This document shows positions 1-11,339 of a DNA stretch of 64,000 nucleotides, one piece after another. Where the stretch lies: positions 1-64,000 of the forward strand of contig JAQGDQ010000748.1 in assembly GCA_030141605.1 (NCBI GenBank). Reading direction: 5' to 3'. Below the pieces are notes generated by a model that saw only the letters and a list, made by a program, of their open reading frames with translations, did not search any database and was not told the origin of the DNA. Within the stretch, counting starts at the first letter, position 1, and each line of letters opens with the position of its first letter. Source of the stretch: Tubiluchus corallicola (lineage: Eukaryota > Priapulida > Priapulimorpha > Priapulimorphida > Tubiluchidae). A program made the translations under genes and the position numbers.

Positions 1-771
1 CTATATACAATGGAAAGTGACTCCTTAATTAATGCTATCCAAAGATTTGTTTGTCGAAGAGGCGAACTTAAGATGCTGCGATCCGATTGTGGCACTAATT
101 TAACTGGAGCAGATCGTGAACTGAAGAAATCGATCGAGCAGTGGAACAATGAGGACATTTCCAAGGCATTACAAAAAAAGGGAATCGAATGGCGATTTAA
201 TGCTCCTCAGTCTCCACACACTGGAGGAGTTTGGGAGCGGCTGATAAAGAGTGTAAAACGAACACTTACCTTTATCATGGACAAGCACACCATAGATGAT
301 GAAGCATTACACACATATTTTTGTCAGGTTGAGAATATCCTGAATAGTCGTCCGATTTCTGTAGTTTCAGAAGACATTCGCGATTGCGAACCTCTGACTC
401 CTAATCACTTGCTGTTGCTGCGCAATGGTCCTACTCTACCACCTGGAAAATTCACCGACTGTGATGGGTACACAAGAAGATGGCGCCACATTCAACATAT
501 GGCCAACATATTTTGGCAAAGGTGGAAGAAGGAATATATAGTTATGCTCCAGCAAAGGTCTAAATGGAACAGAGCCAAGAAAAACATCCAAGAAGGTGAC
601 ATCGTCCTAATTAAAGACATCCAGACTCCGTGAAGCGGCTGGGCTCTAGGCAGAGTAATACTAGCCAGTCCAGAAGAAGATGGTTTGGTGCGGTTTGCAA
701 CATTGAAGACAGCTTCTGGCATTCTAAGATGACATATTAATCAATTATGTTTAATTGAAGGACACATGTAA
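1..771 (+). pseudogene. Bel/Pao integrase C-terminal part, two premature stops
   Basis: The frame open from base 1 encodes the end of a retroelement integrase that would insert the element's cDNA into host DNA. Visible landmarks are the second catalytic Asp block (SDCGTNL, where the family usually has DNGTNF), the catalytic Glu block (HTGGVWERLIKSVKR), and the C-terminal Pao-type domain (ILNSRPIS, LTPNHLLLLR, PPGKF, RRWRHIQHMANIFW, GDIVLI). The frame is stopped by TGA at 631-633 and again at 730-732, but similarity continues to TAA at 769-771. Both stops sit where Arg (CGA) is plausible, so CpG decay is the likely cause. The first catalytic Asp is beyond the left edge. Non-functional. Confidence 0.85.
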
Positions 772-837
772 TGTCTGTTGTAAACTCAATTATTCTGGTA
801 AATGCTCCTGTAATTAAAGTCGCATTTAAGGGGGCGG

Positions 838-1204
838 TGTGAAGGATTTTAGGTTGTACTTCAGTGTTCTTTCATTCTGTAAACCCCCCTATACTGTCCT
901 TTTTAACTGCATTCATATATGTATGTCTTGACTTGGCTTCTTTCTGTCATGCTCTACTGACAGAGCTAGTTTACCTGGTCTGTTGGCAGTCTGTTCTTGG
1001 CTAAGAGAGTTGTTGTTGTTGTTGTTGTTTGTCTCAGTTAAACCATTTATTTGTCAAGAGTAGTAGAGCCATGATGTAAGTTTATTTTGATTATTCAGTC
1101 TCACTTTATTATTAATTTCTTTGTTTCCTTTTTGGCTCAAATTAGTTTGTCATATTTTGTTATGATTTGTTTTGCAGATAAAACGTAATAAAGCTACTCA
1201 AACA
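838..1204 (+). repeat. 3' LTR of the first Bel/Pao element
   Basis: It begins TGTGAAGG directly after the polypurine tract and ends CTCAAACA, giving the expected TG...CA ends. An AATAAA polyadenylation signal lies about 15 bases before the end. A TTG-trinucleotide run sits near 1012-1027. The partner LTR is outside the window, so the boundaries are inferred from the termini alone. Confidence 0.6.
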
Positions 1205-1869
1205 TGAATTTTTGACTTTGGGCATCATGAAGTAGTAGTCTCTCACAGTGAACATAACATACCTTTGTCAAGTTTCTTTTTGTCATCAGTGCCTCTTCCA
1301 GCCTTGCTTCAATATCTTATTAGCAAAAGTGAAATTAGTAGCTCAATAATTTTCAGCAAGGGTGAACAACGTGTGACGTAAACATCATAATAGCTAAGTA
1401 ATCATTATGGCAAGTGGGGAACACAACAGCAAATGATGGACCAAGCATGCAAATTATGCAATAATTTTGCAATGAAAAAGCGTCTCTTTTAGTCTGGACA
1501 CTTTGCCATCATGGCAGACTTTAATCTCGTTGTATTATATAAATGAATATTATAAGAATGGCCTGTCGCATCTGCCTGCATTAAATATTTGTTTGTCGCG
1601 GCATGCAAAATGCATCATTTGTATAATGTATGAGCTATGCATAATGTTAGTTTTGTGGTGGCAGGCATGGCTTCATTTCACGACATTTTAATTTAACGTC
1701 ATATTTTATTGGAAAGCATTGGCATATAAAGTGTGAATGTACTATATTTTCTGTTATACTGAGCAGTAATTTATTTTGTCACTAATAAAATAACAATAAA
1801 TCTGTTTTATAGGTTCAGTGTTTCTGATGATACTTGTGATATGGTATGAACTGTAACTAAACCAAGACG
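1205..1869. other. Intergenic / 5' region of FUZ
   Basis: No coding signal. A pyrimidine-rich stretch ending in AG at 1811-1812, shortly before the FUZ start, could be the acceptor of a 5'-UTR intron. Confidence 0.4.
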
Positions 1870-3123
1870 ATGGCTGCCTACTTGTTTTGTTTGACCACAG
1901 GAGGTGGTGTGCCACTTTTTTCACGTATTGTGGGTGATGTTAAATCTCTGCCATTTGCTATAATAGGAACACTTAATGGAGTACACATGTTCGCAAATTC
2001 ACATGATATCAAACTTCTGGCTACACGTACTAAAGGCGCTAAGATTGCCTGGAAAGTTTTCAATAGCAGTATTACGCTGATTTTAGTAACAAATGACAAC
2101 GGGACTTCAGATTCATTTATGCAGCAAATACTTGAATTTGTATTTAATGCGATGGTTTTACTAATTGGACTAGATGACCTTATTAATATAAAAAATGTTG
2201 AACGATTAAAGCGCGAATTGAGATGCTGTTATCAACTTTTTGACTGTTTGCTTGAGCATGACAACCGGGAAGAGTTTGGTGATGTTGTTGTTGCAGCTGA
2301 TATAATGTTAAGTAATAGTAACAGTGTTTTCAAAGAAATTTTGGACAGTTTTGTCGATGCAGCTGATTCCACTTATGGTTGTATAATGGTGCATGGCAAA
2401 GTTGTGGCAGCAACTAAAAAGTGGTGGGAGTTAACTGGTATCGAACTTGTGCTCATTTCTTTGCTAATTTCAACCCTACCTCAAGCTTCATCTCGTGATA
2501 TACCTGTGTTCTTGCCACAAGGAAGCCCGACTGTGCCACACAGACTTTGTACATTGCAACTTACTCCAGGGGTACAGATTTGTATTCTTTGTGGACCTGT
2601 ACCTTCGTTGGCACAGTTAACTAATCGCATTGCAAAGTACTGGCAATCAGCTTTAGACTTGCTACGAGATTGTGCAATAGTATATCCTAGAAATTTTCCT
2701 CATAGTATTGCTGTGGATCATAACATACTTGGATTCATTTTAGTAAACATGAACTCAAAGCAGTGTTTGTGTTCTGTTCAAATAAGGCAAGAGAACACTC
2801 GCAGAGAGGGATTTACAATGAGTTACAATCGAAGGAGGGCTATTTTACGTGCTTTTTATATGTCCACAGTTGGTCATATATTTGAACTGGTATCACAATC
2901 TGATAGTCAAAAAACGCTTCCTAGTGATGATATACATGAACGTCTTCTACATAGACCAAAAGAGGCTTACCAGTTATGTGATACACACAGTTGTTATGCT
3001 ATTCAAACTCACTTGTATAGAATTTTCATCTTGTATAATAAAAGGATTCCTCTCTATGCAACTGGCCCCGTTGCAAAGCATACTATAATTGCTTTAACAA
3101 AGGATAAAAATATCAGAATATAA
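1870..3123 (+). CDS. FUZ: Fuzzy homolog, planar cell polarity / ciliogenesis effector
   Basis: A 417-aa open frame, close to the roughly 418 residues of vertebrate FUZ. Recognition rests on conserved blocks: GVPLFSR near residue 14, AIIGTLNGVHMF near 30-41, FNAMVLLIGLDDL with NIKNVERLKRELR near 91-115, VVAATKKWWELTG near 176-188, FLPQGSPTVPHRL near 212-224, and ILCGPVPSLAQL near 236-247. Fuzzy proteins belong to the CPLANE module, pairing with Inturned in a longin-fold complex that acts on Rab23 and supports intraflagellar transport and basal-body function. Here the whole coding region is one exon, with no frame interruption. The ATG at 1870 is preceded by ACG and aligns with the family N-terminus. 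Nothing indicates a retrocopy poly(A) tail, so I read it as the functional gene. Confidence 0.93.
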   Translation: MAAYLFCLTTGGGVPLFSRIVGDVKSLPFAIIGTLNGVHMFANSHDIKLLATRTKGAKIAWKVFNSSITLILVTNDNGTSDSFMQQILEFVFNAMVLLIGLDDLINIKNVERLKRELRCCYQLFDCLLEHDNREEFGDVVVAADIMLSNSNSVFKEILDSFVDAADSTYGCIMVHGKVVAATKKWWELTGIELVLISLLISTLPQASSRDIPVFLPQGSPTVPHRLCTLQLTPGVQICILCGPVPSLAQLTNRIAKYWQSALDLLRDCAIVYPRNFPHSIAVDHNILGFILVNMNSKQCLCSVQIRQENTRREGFTMSYNRRRAILRAFYMSTVGHIFELVSQSDSQKTLPSDDIHERLLHRPKEAYQLCDTHSCYAIQTHLYRIFILYNKRIPLYATGPVAKHTIIALTKDKNIRI

Positions 3124-4527
3124 CAGCGATAGCTCAGTTTGTAATTTTGTATATTGTAAACAATAATTTTTATTGATTTGGCTGGCATTGTGAGAAAATC
3201 TAAAATTCAAAAAACCAGTTGATATCTTCCTTACCATAGCTGTTGTTGTTGTTACTGCTGCTGCTGCAATTTTTTTTTCTTTTTTGTCATTTATTACACT
3301 TTTCTATATAGATGGCCTAGAACAAGACCAGTAGTCACTGAAGATGGGGGTGCAACTGAAAAATCCTATTTAGGGTTAATGTTTGTAAAAGAGAAACCAT
3401 ACCCATATTTCCCTGATAGAATAAGTTGTAACTGAAGTTGAGTCTGAGTTGTAACTGAAGTTGAGTCTGGTTAGTCATATATGAATACTTATATAAAAAA
3501 TGCTAGTTCTTGAAATATTAAATAAATGGACAGTAATCGCTGGCTAGTGAACACCACTGAAAAACTATTGCAGGTTTATTTATTTCACTGTATAATGACT
3601 TGATGGTAAAAATTCTTTCTTTCCTTTACTACTCTTATAGATTTTGAAATGACCAATCTGATAGTTGCAGGTCAGTTATAAGTGCACATTGGTTGCTTCC
3701 CATTGTTAAGAGAATTAAGCCTATAACCAAAATAACCATCATTTAAATTATAACCTAAATTAGCTGGAACTAAAACATGTATATTAACATGTCATAATGA
3801 TACATGAAAATAATGAAATGGAACTGTTAAATGTTAAATGGTAATTGGAAATGACAGTCTGCTCAAATGTCTTAAAACAGAGAAATCCTTTCCTAATAGA
3901 CTATTTCATTTTTTCTCTTAATAAACACTTGTTTAAACAAAAAATGAAAATATGACTGCAGGCAAACAAATTTCTATTACTGATTTTGTAGGTAAGTCTT
4001 GGAGATTCAAGAGAAAAAACTGGATTTGTAAACACTTGCCCTGCATCCCAGTTAAAAATATGAGAAGCAGCAAAATATGTACTCCAAGCAACTGTCTGCA
4101 TTTATGAACCAATCAAGAGAATTTTTCACAGTGATAAAAAGTAGCAATAAAAAGCCTTAATGTAGCAACATGGGCGGATACAGGTTTTAGAACAACGGTG
4201 GGCCCAACAGAAAAGCAGTTAGGGAGTCTGAGGGAGCGGTGCAAGCTCCCCTGCGAGGTCAACGTGGACAACAAACATTTTACTGCATTTTAGACCACAT
4301 TTCTGCCTTCTAGAAGCCATTTTCTCAAGGAAGCTCACTAGATTACAACAGGTGTCATCTCATCTTTGACTCAAAATAACATACCAGTATATTGATATAC
4401 ACTATACACATACATAATATACATAACCGTCATCTGTTTTCTTGTGATATATTATTTATACAGATATAAGGCAGCTTCAGGGTTTAGCAAATCGTTCTAA
4501 TGCTTATAATTCAAAGAAAATATTAAT
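3124..4527. other. FUZ 3' flank and intergenic DNA
   Basis: AT-rich, with no coding signal. A short tandem duplication with a unit of about 24 bp (TTGTAACTGAAGTTGAGTCT) lies at about 3426-3470. A candidate AATAAA is near 3522. At about 4170-4262 a GGGCGGATACAGG-type stretch resembles the end of a dispersed repeat, but no partner terminus was found. Confidence 0.4.
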
Positions 4528-5523
4528 TTGGTGTGTTGTAACTGCTACTGTGAAAGGAGAGCCCACCCCTTGGCCCCACTTGCTACTAATTTTAACACTC
4601 GTCTTTTCGCTGATGATAAAAGTCTCTTCCTCACATCTACTAACCTTTCAACTTTACAACATCGCACCAACAAGGAACTAAAAAAGATTGATGACTGGAT
4701 GAAAGCAAATAAATTAACTGTTAATTACACTAAAACCAAGTATATGTTAATCAGTAGGAACTTTTCACAACAAGACTCTTCCACTTTCGAACTCAAAATT
4801 GGTGACATAATTTTAACACAAAGTAGTAGTATAAAATACCTTGGGTTGCATATTGACAACAATATGAAGTGGTCTACCCATATTTCCTCTACAGCAACAA
4901 AACAGCTGGCATTTTTGCAAAGTTAAGACATTTTATTAATTTGCCTGTTTTGAAAATGATCTACCATGCATTAGTCTATCCGTACCTCCAATACTGTGTG
5001 TTGTCATGGTGGCAAACAAAAAATACTTATTTCAACCACTAATAACAGTTCAGAATAAAATAGTTAAATACATGACATTCGCCAATTACAGAGACCATGC
5101 AACACCATCGTACATACACCTTAGTTTATTGAAAATACAAGATATTTATAATCTTGAATTATTTAAATTCATGTATAAGTATAATAACCGGCAGTTGCCT
5201 GAATTATATACTAACTACTTTACTTTACCTTAATCAAAATGTTCACTCTCACTATACTAGGTCTTCCAGTATGGGGGACACTATTTTCAAACACGATTTA
5301 ACACAGCGTATGGCTTAAATACCATACAGCACAGTGGAGTTATATTGTGGAATAGTGTACCCAATACAATCATTTCCTCTCCTTCTTTACAAATAGCCAC
5401 TAAACAATATAAGATATTTTTACTTAGTAAATATTCATTGGCATAGAAAACCAGAGGTTTTTTCTCTTTTTGTGCACGTGTGTCTTTTTGCACTAATGTT
5501 TTTCTTTTACTAATAGGTACCAT
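4528..5523 (+). mobile_element. LINE reverse-transcriptase remnant
   Basis: The first open stretch (4528-4926) carries the RT catalytic-type block LFADDKSLF followed by NKLTVNYTKTKYMLIS, SIKYLGLHID and W-HISS, the usual order in the palm/thumb of non-LTR RTs. After a frameshift near 4923, similarity resumes with MIYHALVYPYLQYC and a second open stretch to 5233 (LITVQNKIVKYM, SLLKIQDIYNLELFKFMYKY), then a decayed HSHYTRSS tail. It is 5'-truncated with frameshifts and stops, so it is inactive. The following 5590-5745 contains an imperfect direct duplication of about 80-90 bp. Confidence 0.75.
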
Positions 5524-5587
5524 TACGACCTTTGTTACTTTATTAGTAAAAGGTATAAATCAATTTAAATGAAATTATTCATTCATC

Positions 5588-5750
5588 GCAGCCTATATCA
5601 AAATCGTAATTACATATTATGTTTCCTTGCTTTTATTACATCATTTACTTTATTTCAAAATTATTTCAATATTTATATCAAAATCGTAATTACATATTAT
5701 GTTTTCCCTATGTTTCCTGCTATTATTACATCATTTACTTTATTACATCA
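5588..5750. repeat. Imperfect tandem duplication, period about 80-90 bp
   Basis: TATATCAAAATCGTAATTAC recurs at 5594 and 5674, and CATCATTTACTTTATT recurs about 89 bp apart, so two diverged copies sit in tandem just after the LINE remnant. Confidence 0.7.
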
Positions 5751-5760
5751 ATTTCATTAA

Positions 5761-7647
5761 GTCATCTACAAAAGCACGCATAACTTTAATAATTTTTTCA
5801 TTTTCATTTAAGTAAGGTGAGTGTGTTAATGACCGTATGGTCGTACACTCACCTCACACTACTCAAATCATTTTATTTATTGTTTATTTGTGTACAACAT
5901 TGTATTTTGACGTGTGAAAAATAAATTCATAGTTCACTCTCTAAATCCGCTGATGCAGCAGACCTTTAAAAAAGATAGCGATTCCATAGAAGACCCCAAA
6001 CCAGAGTAGACCAGATTTGCAATATGATACGCAAATCAGGTTGCCTGGCTGTGTTAAGGTAGCAAGTGCTCAAGGCACCAGCTATGTTTCATTGTAAAAA
6101 CACAGGTCGAGGCCAAGCAAATTAACATGATTGGTCGCAAAGAAATTAAACATCCTCAAATTGTACAATCTAACTAAGTTGTTATAAATTGTATGAAAAA
6201 CACAGTTTTGTGATAAAATTAACTTAGAAACAATTTGTTATTCGTATTTCCTGTTCTGTACACATTAAATTAGAAACTACAGCATTCCTGTTCTTAGGTT
6301 ATAAAATTATTGTGTAAGTTTTAATATAATACTATGTAATTAATATGATTATGTAACTTTAATTTAATATTTATTTAATAGGTTTAACTTTAATAATACA
6401 ATAAAAAGCATTAACATTTATTTTTGCATAATAAAAGTCAAATATACATCAATTGTAATAAAAAATAAAACGGCAGCGACTGAAAAATTAACATATTGGA
6501 TGTGGAAAAATGTCATCTTGCACGTTGCGTTAGTTTTAGACCAATTATTAAATTTAATATCATTTATATAAGGAAACAATTGCCTATAAGTCTACATCTG
6601 ATAGGCGATAATTGATAACAAATTTAATATTAAAACTAATCGCAGTCGCTTGTATAATCATAAACGATTGTCATAAATTTGAATTATTGTTAATTCTCAT
6701 TATTATTGATATAAATAATTAAAATTGTCATAATTTTTCAGACAGAAACACCAGAAGCACTGCTGCATGGCGTGCCTGCAGAGTCTATGGGAGACATCGT
6801 CATCGTTTATGCTATGTTTGAAAAATGAAAGGTAATTGGTTGCCTTAGCACGTGTCGTAATTCTAACCAATGGCTGATGCTGTTTCATAAGTTGACACAA
6901 GCCGATCTTCATTTTGTTCTGACAAAACTGAAAATTGTAAAGGTTTCCCCGCGTTTTCTATACTTTTCATTTTTCTCAATAATAAATGCTGTTGTTATTT
7001 TAATTGTTCTTACCGATAATTTAAGTGCAGTATGGAGTGTAAATCGACTTTAGCAATGTCTATTAACTTGCATTTGTTGAGTTTTTTAGCCGCTTATTGT
7101 GCAGTAAGACCTATCTCCTGGGCCTACCGCCCAAAAGTCATTAATTACTTTTTCTCTTTTAATTTTCTAATTTAGTTACGTTCGTTATTTTGGATTTTAA
7201 GTTTTTTTCTGCTTACGTAAAATGATCTACTAATAGTATAATTGGGTACTGTTATTTGGCCTGTATAGTTTTTTGAGACAATAAACCTGAATAAGTAATG
7301 AGTATTACTGTAATTTGTAAATCATCATCATCATATTCCCATGATGTCTATTGTAGACATTGGGCAGGCAAAACTCTAAAAGAAAAGAAATCTGCCCTCA
7401 AGACAGGTAAACACAGCAGCAATTCAGGAATAAATCCAGGCCTGTCATGAGAACGGGAATTAAAAATTACCCTTTACGTCATGAGTTGTTTGAACTTGTT
7501 GTCAGGCAACCACAGTACGGTTACATTATCCACATAAGGCTATAAGATTAAAACGAATAACTATTTCTTTATAAGTGAATATTATACTTGGTATTCTTAA
7601 TTATCTGCTGTGAATTAGCCATGCTCTGTTGCCTATTGTTGTAACTA
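5761..7647. other. AT-rich intergenic DNA
   Basis: No gene recognised. An ATC-trinucleotide run at about 7322-7335 may be the tail of an unidentified retroposon. Confidence 0.4.
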
Positions 7648-8479
7648 CAATAGTCGCCACTTAATAGACTCACTGGTAATAGACTCAATCGCTTAATTGA
7701 CTCAAAAATGCCTGGAATGGGCTGCTTCTATTCAAATATACATAAAAACTATCGATAATTGACTCAAATAACTTCGCTTAATTGACTCAATATTTTTCCT
7801 TCACATACTTAAAGTAAGACATTTGTATGTGCCCAAACAGTCTTTCTTACTTTCATGTCATCTTTACTTCCCTTTTGTGCATTATATATGTAGAAACAAT
7901 CATGTTAAGTACTGTTTTGTTTGGAAGCAGGTACGTTTATCATACGCTAATAGGCTAGCGTAGCGGTTTTGCTTTAAATCTGTTACCCGCTCGCCCACTG
8001 TTACCCAAAGAATTTCTGGAAGCTAAACATTTAATCACTTGCCTAGCGGTTTCCTCTTGATGCTCTAGTTACAAATCACGCTTTCAGGCTTAATGAGTTG
8101 ATACTCAAAGCTGTACAGTACATTTACTGGCTATGTCATGGAGCAATGTAAGTGAGCAGACGATTCAGAACTGTTTTAGTCATGCCCAATTCAGACTTGT
8201 GTGATTTAGAAAAGTGTACTTATTTACAAAAGTATATTTATTGTTAATTCACTTATACAAATTAATATTTTAAAATATTTTTTCTATTTTTAACTGTACA
8301 AAGGAATTTAGGCATTACTTCATTTCTAAACTTGACTAAAAGCCTTTGCAAGTGCATAGTAAGCTGATGACTCATACTTCTGTAGCAGTAATACTATACC
8401 CATCGGTTAATAGGTTCAATCAGTTAATTGGATCAAAACACGTCGGTTCCGAAGTGAGTCTATTAAGCGGCGACTACTG
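7648..8479. mobile_element. MITE family 1, copy 1 (TA target, pogo/Tigger-like ends)
   Basis: The left end CAATAGTCGCCACTTAATAG and the right end, whose complement starts CAGTAGTCGCCGCTTAATAG, form terminal inverted repeats of about 25 bp. TA flanks both sides (7646-7647 and 8480-8481). Subterminal DNA carries repeated TTAATTGACTCA-type motifs. There is no coding capacity. Further copies lie at 54476, 54937, 57605 and 63159. The TA target and CAGT end suggest a pogo/Tigger non-autonomous derivative; that assignment is inference. Confidence 0.85.
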
Positions 8480-8653
8480 TATAACATGCTCTTTTGCCTA
8501 ATGTTACTATAACATTTAAACATTATGTGGCTTCCATTTAAAACGAATCAATTAAATTGTTTCAGATGTAACAGCCAGCCAGTATTGTTTAAGTTTTTAT
8601 TCCTGGATTATTCTCAAATTCTGCACAGCTTTTTTTAGAATTAAGATTTATAT

Positions 8654-9294
8654 GTGTGTGCTTGCATAGCGAAATCGTCCATAAGTTGGCAATTAAGCTT
8701 TTTTTAGTTATTCACATATTCTGAATCTTCATTTCACGAGTATCATTTTGATACCAAGCTCATCGCTTAATGTTTTTCTAAGCTGAGATAATCCACATTG
8801 AAGTTGAGGTGCACGCTGCGCACTCATAAACATAATCTTGAGAAAATTGCTGTTAAATTTAGCCATTGTTTTTTTCGCGTTTGTACAAGACACTTAGAAA
8901 CCGCATGAATTGGTGGTTGCTACGGACTTTAAATCCAGTAGATGGCTGTTCCTGACGAAGATCTGGGCTTGGCAACAGAGAAAAACCGAAGAAAAATGAT
9001 TGCTTCCATGAGCTACAATCGGAGATTGAAAATACAAGTTTTTCACAACTGCATTATTAGTTTCTAGACAGAAAGGAGGTAGGGGGTTAAAAAATTACAT
9101 TTTTTGTATTTTTTGAACATTTTGATAAATTGTTGCTAGAATATAAAACCCCAATATATTTAGCATTTGTTTTTATAAAGAAGAAAAAATTAACATTTGA
9201 CCAAATTTTTGGGTCCTTCTACTTTGAAGCATCATAACTTAGCTTTAAATATGCCGACTTATGGACGGTTTTGGTTTGCAAGCACACACACACA
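8654..9294. mobile_element. MITE-like element with about 50-bp inverted ends
   Basis: GTGTGTGCTTGCATAGC...CGTCCATAAGTTGGCA at about 8654-8702 is mirrored by the complement of 9243-9292 (GTGTGTGCTTGCAAACC...CGTCCATAAGTCGGCA). The ends abut TA/CA microsatellites, so the exact termini and target duplication are unclear. The interior is noncoding. Family unknown. Confidence 0.65.
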
Positions 9295-9993
9295 TATATA
9301 TATTTGTTTATTTATTTAAAGTGGATTAACAAAACAGTAGTACGTGATTCAAGCCTCTCCACAGTGTTGGTGCAAGTGAGTCAGTGCATTATAACATCAG
9401 TGCTAATATAAAATCAATAAGATTTTCAAGCCAGTAACATCAATTAGACATACATATCAGTTTGGCATAATATATATCATCTGGGCATTAAATAATGCAG
9501 TAAATCATCTAAATTAAATAATACATGAATACACATCAAAACAAGTGTTGTGAGTTCTAATCTGCAAGGACAATAGCAATGTTGTGCTTATTCTTCAGTT
9601 AGTAAAGTTTTTAAAACTCAATATTTATTTTTACTTAAACCTTTTGGTTGACTTTATAAAATCTTGAACTATGGTAAATAGAATCTCATTATTGCATGAG
9701 TTCAAAAATTTCATCATTGAATTACACATAGATTTATGACTAAAATTTACAATTTGCCTGTGACTAACAAAATTGTTGCAAAGTAATTCATTTAGAAAAA
9801 TGTATAGAAAAGTGTTTTCATGGCATTTGGATTTACGGCAGCAACCAATCACTGCACAGTATTGTCAGTATCTAGCACAGAATGTGTAAATAGACCATAA
9901 TGGCTACTGATAATTCATGTTTTACTGGGAAATTTACACGATTTCTCTTCTTACAAGCTTATCTCAAATAAAAGTTAAATTTTGTTATGTATT

Positions 9994-10698
9994 TGTAGAA
10001 AACTGGCTATTTGTTTTACAGATTTTATTTTCATTTTCCTCTCATTGTAAAAAAGAAGAAGGTGAAAACTGCAATAGAACAAGAAAAAAAGAATATCAAC
10101 AAAAATAAAGCAACAGTAAATGTGCGAGTAAATGAGAAACAAGCGTTAGCAAATTAACAACAAGCACACTGAAGCAGAAGGTGATTCAAAATTAAACCGT
10201 TACATATGGCATTACAAAACAAACGCAAAAAATTGCTAACAAACAAACTTCCCAGCATATTCACAAATCAGCACGCACATGCACACACGTGCATGCCTAC
10301 ACAAAAACACGCGCATACGCATGCACTTTAAACAGTTGCAAAAAATCAATAATTAGGCAATGGCTAGAGATGAAAAGAATTATTATCAAATAAACACCAA
10401 CAGGAACTATTAAGCAAACAAATAAACTTACAAACGTTTGAGGATCTGTATAACAAATTTCAAGCCAATCTTCAGAAATCACAAAGAGACATACTGGTTC
10501 TACAACAGTGGCCTACTGAACTCACAACTACTATACTACTAAAACAGGATTTTTTCCTATTCTAAGGCTATCTAACCACTCAATACAAGAGCGGCCAAGC
10601 ATGTCAAACAAACTCTACAGGTAATGCAAAATGAATAATGTCACTCTAGAATTAATACACCTGGCTTCACTGTACCCAAGCTAGCCTGAAAGATAACA
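9994..10698 (-). repeat. 3' LTR of the full-length Bel/Pao element
   Basis: 705 bp, read on the minus strand from TGTTATCTTTCAGG to TTTTCTACA. It is near-identical to 15993-16697. An AATAAA polyadenylation signal lies about 30 bases before the LTR's 3' end, leaving a very short U5. Confidence 0.95.
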
Positions 10699-10776
10699 CT
10701 CCCCACCGTAGAATAATTGCGATTCTACCACACCATGACCAAAACTCCATGACTGGTATCAACGGCGTCAACGATA

Positions 10777-11339
10777 CTAAGCATCCTTCAAAGCAGCTTC
10801 CAACAGCTCCAGTTTTGTGATCGGACGAACCAACTCTGATGTTCGGGTCTTCACCTTGACAGTTCGCACCAAGCCGTCCCTGCCCTTCATGACATCACTG
10901 ATCAGAGCTAATGGCCATAAGCACCTCGGAGTGTTTTCATCTAACACCAAAACTAGATCACCAGGCTTCAAATTTTCTTTCAAGTCCATCCATTTTCCTC
11001 TCCGTTGAAGCTCAGGCAAGTAGGCCCTCACCCACTTGCGCCAGAATTGATCAGCTAAATTCTGTACATATCTCCAGCGTCGGCGATAAAAATCGTCTGA
11101 ATCAAATTTGCCTGGTGGCAAAGTAGGTCCTTCACGAAGGAGAAGAATATGATTAGGTGTCAATGGTTTGGAGTCACGAGGAACATCACTCAACTTTGTG
11201 ATTGGCCTGCCATTCAGTATAGACTCTACTGCGGCTTTAGATAACAAGGCAGCTAAAAATTCGACGCGTGCTGCGTATCATTCTCTCCCAGTGACCACCC
11301 ATATGTGAGGCTCCAGGAGGATTAAAAATGCCAATCAAT
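10777..11339 (-). pseudogene. Integrase C-terminal segment, frameshifted and internally deleted
   Basis: This continues the integrase begun in 11322-12374. The longest clean frame is 10777-11247 and encodes the Pao C-terminal domain: ESILNGRPIT, LTPNHILLLREGPTLPPGKF, RRRWRYVQNLADQFW, GDLVLVLDENTPR. The catalytic-Glu block (GGHWERMIR) is in the linking sequence at about 11275-11310, in a frame shifted relative to the upstream integrase by an extra T in a run near 11321-11326. Between that block and ESILNG, about a dozen residues present in the related element at the window start are missing and the frame changes again. Catalytic function should be lost. Confidence 0.85.

Larger units (their letters stand above)
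1..1204 (+). mobile_element. 3' part of a decayed Bel/Pao LTR retrotransposon
   Basis: The window opens inside the integrase region of a Bel/Pao-type polyprotein. Coding similarity runs to about 771, followed by a short noncoding stretch, a polypurine tract at 828-837 (AAGGGGGCGG) and a 3' LTR. The 5' part and 5' LTR lie outside the window. Its protein is clearly diverged from the second Bel/Pao element at 9994-16697, so it is a separate family or an older copy. Confidence 0.85.

Noticed and set aside
1012-1027. TTG repeat in the first LTR as a regulatory element
   Set aside because: A short trinucleotide run with no supporting signal.
5287-5760. Small frames after the LINE remnant
   Set aside because: AT-rich, overlapping the decayed LINE tail and a tandem duplication; no protein-like features.
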